64,000 nt of DNA, from NCBI GenBank assembly GCA_934444365.1, contig CAKSCM010000010.1, positions 1-64,000 on the forward strand. The letters run 5' to 3'. A model generated the notes under the pieces. That model was not told where the DNA came from and did no database searches. It saw only the letters and a list, made by a program, of their open reading frames with translations. Shown here one piece after another: positions 61,577 to 64,000 of this stretch; the first letter of the stretch is position 1, and each line of letters opens with the position of its first letter. This DNA is from an uncultured Eubacteriales bacterium (GTDB lineage Bacteria; Bacillota; Clostridia; Oscillospirales; Acutalibacteraceae). A program made the translations under genes and the position numbers.

Positions 61577-62074
61577 CTACAACCCGGCTTTCTCATAAAG
61601 ATTGGAATTAAAGCTGTGCGCATGGCAAAGGGCAATTGCCAGTGCGTCGGCCGTATCGTCGGGCTTTGGCACCTCTTTTAAATTAAGCAGCAGTCTCGTC
61701 ATTTCCATAACCTGCTTTTTTTCTGCCCGGCCGTACCCCACAACCGACTGCTTGACCTGTAACGGTGTGTACTCAAACACCGAAAGCCCGCTCTTTCGCG
61801 CCGATAAAAGCACAACACCCCTTGCCTGCGCCACGCCGATGGCCGTAGTGGTGTTGGTGTTGAAAAAAAGCTCCTCCACCGACATCATGTCCGGCGAATG
61901 CTTCGCTATTATATCACAAACCCCGTCATATATCTGCTCAAGCCGTTTAGGAAAATCAAGTCCGGACTTTGTAATAACGGCGCCGCACTCAACCACCTTA
62001 AAACGGTTGGCATTATAATCTATTACTCCCCAGCCGAGGGTTGCATAACCGGGGTCAATTCCGAGTATACGCAC
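61577..62074 (-). CDS. ruvC: Crossover junction endodeoxyribonuclease RuvC
   Basis: 165 residues from GTG 62074, with AGGAGG 6 bases upstream. The acidic catalytic residues are in GIDPGYATLGWG (D7), SVEELFF (Glu ~67) and DDTADALAIALCH (two Asp, ~140). The enzyme resolves Holliday junctions. It is the first gene of ruvC-ruvA-ruvB, about 140 bases after its promoter. Confidence 0.97.
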   Translation of the reverse strand: MRILGIDPGYATLGWGVIDYNANRFKVVECGAVITKSGLDFPKRLEQIYDGVCDIIAKHSPDMMSVEELFFNTNTTTAIGVAQARGVVLLSARKSGLSVFEYTPLQVKQSVVGYGRAEKKQVMEMTRLLLNLKEVPKPDDTADALAIALCHAHSFNSNLYEKAGL

Positions 62075-62217
62075 AAAGCGCCTCCTATAAAAGTTGTAAA
62101 TGTTTAAGCCTGTTTTGCCTCCGGGATCGTTTAGGCCCCCTGAAGACCGACCAAAAACAAAACTACATACTGTTGCCGTAATTTTCGGCCATACTTCCTC
62201 ATGATATATTTATGGTA

Positions 62218-62246
62218 AGTATACCACATATGTCGCCTCGTTTCAA
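62218..62246 (-). promoter_or_regulatory. Promoter of ruvC-ruvA-ruvB
   Basis: Minus strand TTGAAA (62246-62241), 17-base spacer, TATACT (62223-62218). I see no SOS (LexA/DinR-type) box beside it. Confidence 0.65.
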
Positions 62247-62294
62247 TCACTTTTTAAGCTGTCTTGCCCCTGTGCAAGTCCCCTTGCATATCAT

Positions 62295-62358
62295 AAAAGC
62301 CGCGAAAACCAAGCGGCAAAGCATACTGCCGCTTTCACCCCTGGCACAAACGGCTTTT
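62295..62358. other. Candidate structured RNA element between divergent promoters
   Basis: AAAAGCCG (62295-62302) pairs with CGGCTTTT (62351-62358) and encloses a second perfect hairpin, AAGCGGCA (62311-62318) with TGCCGCTT (62327-62334). A CTTGC/GCAAG hairpin lies just before (about 62264-62279). The block lies upstream of both promoters in this gap, so it is not a leader of either gene. No family is recognised. Confidence 0.35.
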
Positions 62359-62429
62359 CAGATAATTAAAAGGGTACATTAAAAGAAACAGATTCTGATT
62401 TATACAGCATTTGGGATTTATGTTTTATA

Positions 62430-62458
62430 TTGACACCTTTTGTCGTTTTTGCTATACT
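62430..62458 (+). promoter_or_regulatory. Promoter of the alanyl-tRNA editing protein gene
   Basis: TTGACA (62430-62435), 17-base spacer, TATACT (62453-62458), about 49 bases before the TTG start at 62507. It lies inside a longer open frame, showing that the upstream part of that frame is not translated from this promoter. Confidence 0.78.
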
Positions 62459-62506
62459 TTAAGTGAAAAATCGCAACAATTTACACAATATCCGGAGGTT
62501 TTTATT

Positions 62507-63715
62507 TTGACGACACTCCCCATTTACGAAAAGGATCCCTATATTTCTACGGCCGATGCTGCCGTTACCTCCTGCAACAAAAACGACACGGTATACGAAA
62601 TAACCTTCGATAAAACCGTATTTTTTCCAAAAGGCGGCGGTCAGCCGGGCGACACCGGAACGGCCGGCTGCGCGAATGTAACCGATACCTATTTTTCCGA
62701 TGACGGCGAAATACTGCATATATGCGACGCACCCCTTACAGTAGGCGAAACGGTAGCTTTAAAGCTCGATTTTAACCGAAGGTTCGACATAATGCAGCAG
62801 CATACCGGCGAGCATATACTTTCTTATGCCTTTTGGCGGCTTTTTGGTATGGAAAACGTCGGTTTTCACATGAACGGCGAATTCTGCACGGCCGATATTA
62901 CCCCCATTCCCTCGCCAGAGCAAATTAACGAGGCTCTGCTTTTTGCAAACCGGACGGTTACGGAAAACCATGCGGTAAAGGCATATCACGCCGACGCAAA
63001 GCTTATTAAAGCATCGCTTAAATCGATACGTAAAATTTCCGAAAAGGCGACTAAGGATTCCTCGCCAAGGATAGTGGAAATCGAAAATGCCGACATGTGC
63101 ACCTGCTGCGGTACCCATGTACGCTTTACCGGCGAGGTCGGACTTATAACGGTTATAAAAACCGAAAAGGTCCGTTCATCCTTGCGCCTTTATTTCCTTT
63201 GCGGACAGCGAGCGGTTAAACACGCCGTAAAAAGCGGCGAGATCATCCAAAAGCTTACAAATGAGCTCTCGACCGAGCAGGATAATATATGCGATCGTGT
63301 TATAAACCTTAAAAACACCCTCTCAGAAACCTCCCGTCTTTTAAAGGAGAAAACCAACGAGCTTTTAAAAATCGAGGCCGACCGGCTGCTGAGTGAACGA
63401 AGCGACTGCTATGTGCTTTGCATTATGCACGACGCCGACGCCGCACAGGGCAAAGCCATGCTCCGCCTTTTAACCAAGGATGAACCGGTAACCGCAATTG
63501 TCCTTTGTGTAAATAAAGAGGTCCTCAATTTTCTATGCGGATCAAACCCTGCCTCAAAGGGCGTCGGCTGCAAAACCATAGCCGAGCTGCTTTGCGGAAT
63601 GTTCAGCGCAAAGGGCGGCGGACGGGAAGATTTTGCCCAGGGCTCCGGCAAAGCTCCGAAAGACCTTGAAGAATCGGCCGAAACAGTAATCGGACATTTA
63701 AGAAAAATGAAATAG
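62507..63715 (+). CDS. Alanyl-tRNA editing protein, AlaX-long type
   Basis: 402 residues from TTG 62507, preceded by GGAGG at 8 bases; the frame runs upstream through the promoter but without a ribosome site. The N-terminal beta domain (FFPKGGGQPGDTG) and the zinc-binding editing domain (QQHTGEHIL, then CTCCGTHVRFTGEVG) match the AlaRS editing site, which hydrolyses Ser- or Gly-tRNA-Ala. A coiled-coil region (~265-300) and a C-terminal DHHA1-like domain (KGGGREDFAQGSGK) follow. No AlaRS catalytic core is present. It protects against mistranslation of alanine codons in trans. Confidence 0.92.
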   Translation: MTTLPIYEKDPYISTADAAVTSCNKNDTVYEITFDKTVFFPKGGGQPGDTGTAGCANVTDTYFSDDGEILHICDAPLTVGETVALKLDFNRRFDIMQQHTGEHILSYAFWRLFGMENVGFHMNGEFCTADITPIPSPEQINEALLFANRTVTENHAVKAYHADAKLIKASLKSIRKISEKATKDSSPRIVEIENADMCTCCGTHVRFTGEVGLITVIKTEKVRSSLRLYFLCGQRAVKHAVKSGEIIQKLTNELSTEQDNICDRVINLKNTLSETSRLLKEKTNELLKIEADRLLSERSDCYVLCIMHDADAAQGKAMLRLLTKDEPVTAIVLCVNKEVLNFLCGSNPASKGVGCKTIAELLCGMFSAKGGGREDFAQGSGKAPKDLEESAETVIGHLRKMK

Positions 63716-63764
63716 TTTTTTGCGCAACATTTAAAAATAATTAAAAACGGAGGAAATCCAAAAA

Positions 63765-64000
63765 ATGAACACCGCTTCCCCTTTAACCCCTGCCTTGAAA
63801 AAAGCAAGAAACTCAAATATTGAACTGCTCAGAATCATTGCAATGCTCGTTATTGTAGGATGTCATTTCGCTACCCACGGCGGCTTTGATTTCAATTCCC
63901 AGTCGGTAACCCTTCCCCGGCTTTGGTGGAATGTACTGGAAATGGGCGGCAACTTCGGCGTGGATGTTTTTGTGCTGATATCCGGTTACTTTTTAATCGA
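63765..64000 (+). CDS. Acyltransferase-3 family membrane protein, N-terminal part (runs off right edge)
   Basis: The first 78 codons are present; ATG 63765 follows GGAGG by about 11 bases. The start NSNIELLRIIAMLVIVGCHF with its histidine, and NFGVDVFVLISGYFLI, are the opening motifs of acyltransferase-3 (OafA/WecH-type) proteins. These enzymes acylate surface sugars using ten membrane helices. The substrate cannot be told from this part. It starts 49 bases after the editing-protein stop and may share its promoter. Confidence 0.85.
   Translation, partial: MNTASPLTPALKKARNSNIELLRIIAMLVIVGCHFATHGGFDFNSQSVTLPRLWWNVLEMGGNFGVDVFVLISGYFLI

Noticed and set aside
62411..62506. Upstream extension of the alanyl-tRNA editing frame
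   Set aside because: It contains the -35 and -10 boxes of the gene's own promoter, and the only good ribosome site is just before TTG 62507.

Overview
The window looks like a chromosomal piece of an anaerobic, fermentative Clostridia member (Bacillota), most like the Oscillospirales/Ruminococcaceae. This rests on gene content, not on any database search: an NADH-linked multi-subunit [FeFe] hydrogenase, a type I dockerin protein, Firmicute-type gene orders (rplS-lepB-rbgA-rnhB; ecfA1-ecfA2-ecfT-truA; ruvC-ruvA-ruvB), DUF1292/DUF4364/DUF5711 proteins, and AGGAGG-type ribosome binding sites with frequent GTG and TTG starts. I see no transposase, phage gene or CRISPR array.

Layout. 1-2171 (minus): 5' part of a very large membrane-attached surface protein that runs off the left edge. 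2.6-11.1 kb (minus): a ten-gene hydrogenase operon, hndA first, then six regulatory or sensory-looking genes (two DRTGG proteins, two HATPase proteins, a ferredoxin/hydrogenase-like protein, a PHP protein), then hndB-hndC-hndD. 11.5 kb: dut. 12.4-12.9 kb: five tRNAs (Val, Asp, Phe, Gly, Cys) between a consensus promoter and a terminator. 13.6-16 kb: secreted dockerin protein. 16.2-24.9 kb (minus): a YtvI/AI-2E-type permease, then cvpA-pgsA-Clp ATPase-ectB-like-ATP-grasp-glyS. 25.3-27.5 kb (plus): DUF1292, engB, lysA. 28-32 kb: cysK, a divergent Rrf2 regulator, nadA-mnmA. 32.1-38.5 kb (minus): operon of a beta-helix protein, a GH38 and a GH92 mannosidase, none with a signal peptide. 38.7 kb: second copy of tRNA-Gly. 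39.1-41.5 kb (minus): GT4 glycosyltransferase plus flippase-like membrane protein. 41.7-44.6 kb (minus): rplS, lepB, rbgA, rnhB. 45.2-49.5 kb (plus): murC, DUF4364, der, plsY. 49.8-51.8 kb: GH78-like rhamnosidase. 51.9-57.2 kb (minus): ecfA1-ecfA2-ecfT-truA-DUF5711. 57.3-62.1 kb (minus): ruvC-ruvA-ruvB, glmM, methyltransferase. 62.5-64 kb (plus): alanyl-tRNA editing protein and the start of an acyltransferase-3 protein.

How it fits together. Most of the window is housekeeping: envelope precursors (murC, glmM, lysA, plsY, pgsA, glycolipid genes), translation and ribosome assembly (tRNAs, glyS, rplS, rbgA, engB, der, truA, mnmA), recombination (ruvABC) and cofactor/sulfur metabolism (cysK, nadA, Rrf2). 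The accessory parts are the glycan-degrading genes, the dockerin protein and the large surface protein. The most interesting system is the hydrogenase operon, which carries a complete-looking sensory module (a hydrogenase-like protein with all four H-cluster cysteines but an altered L1 loop, two GHKL ATPases, two DRTGG proteins and a PHP phosphoesterase) between its structural subunits. Secondary points of interest are an EctB-type aminotransferase paired with an ATP-grasp protein without ectA/ectC, a Clp ATPase with a zinc-finger N-terminus, a shared AACCTAC motif in the cysK and rrf2 promoters, a perfect 38-bp palindrome at 49656-49693, and candidate structured RNAs near 44.9 and 62.3 kb.
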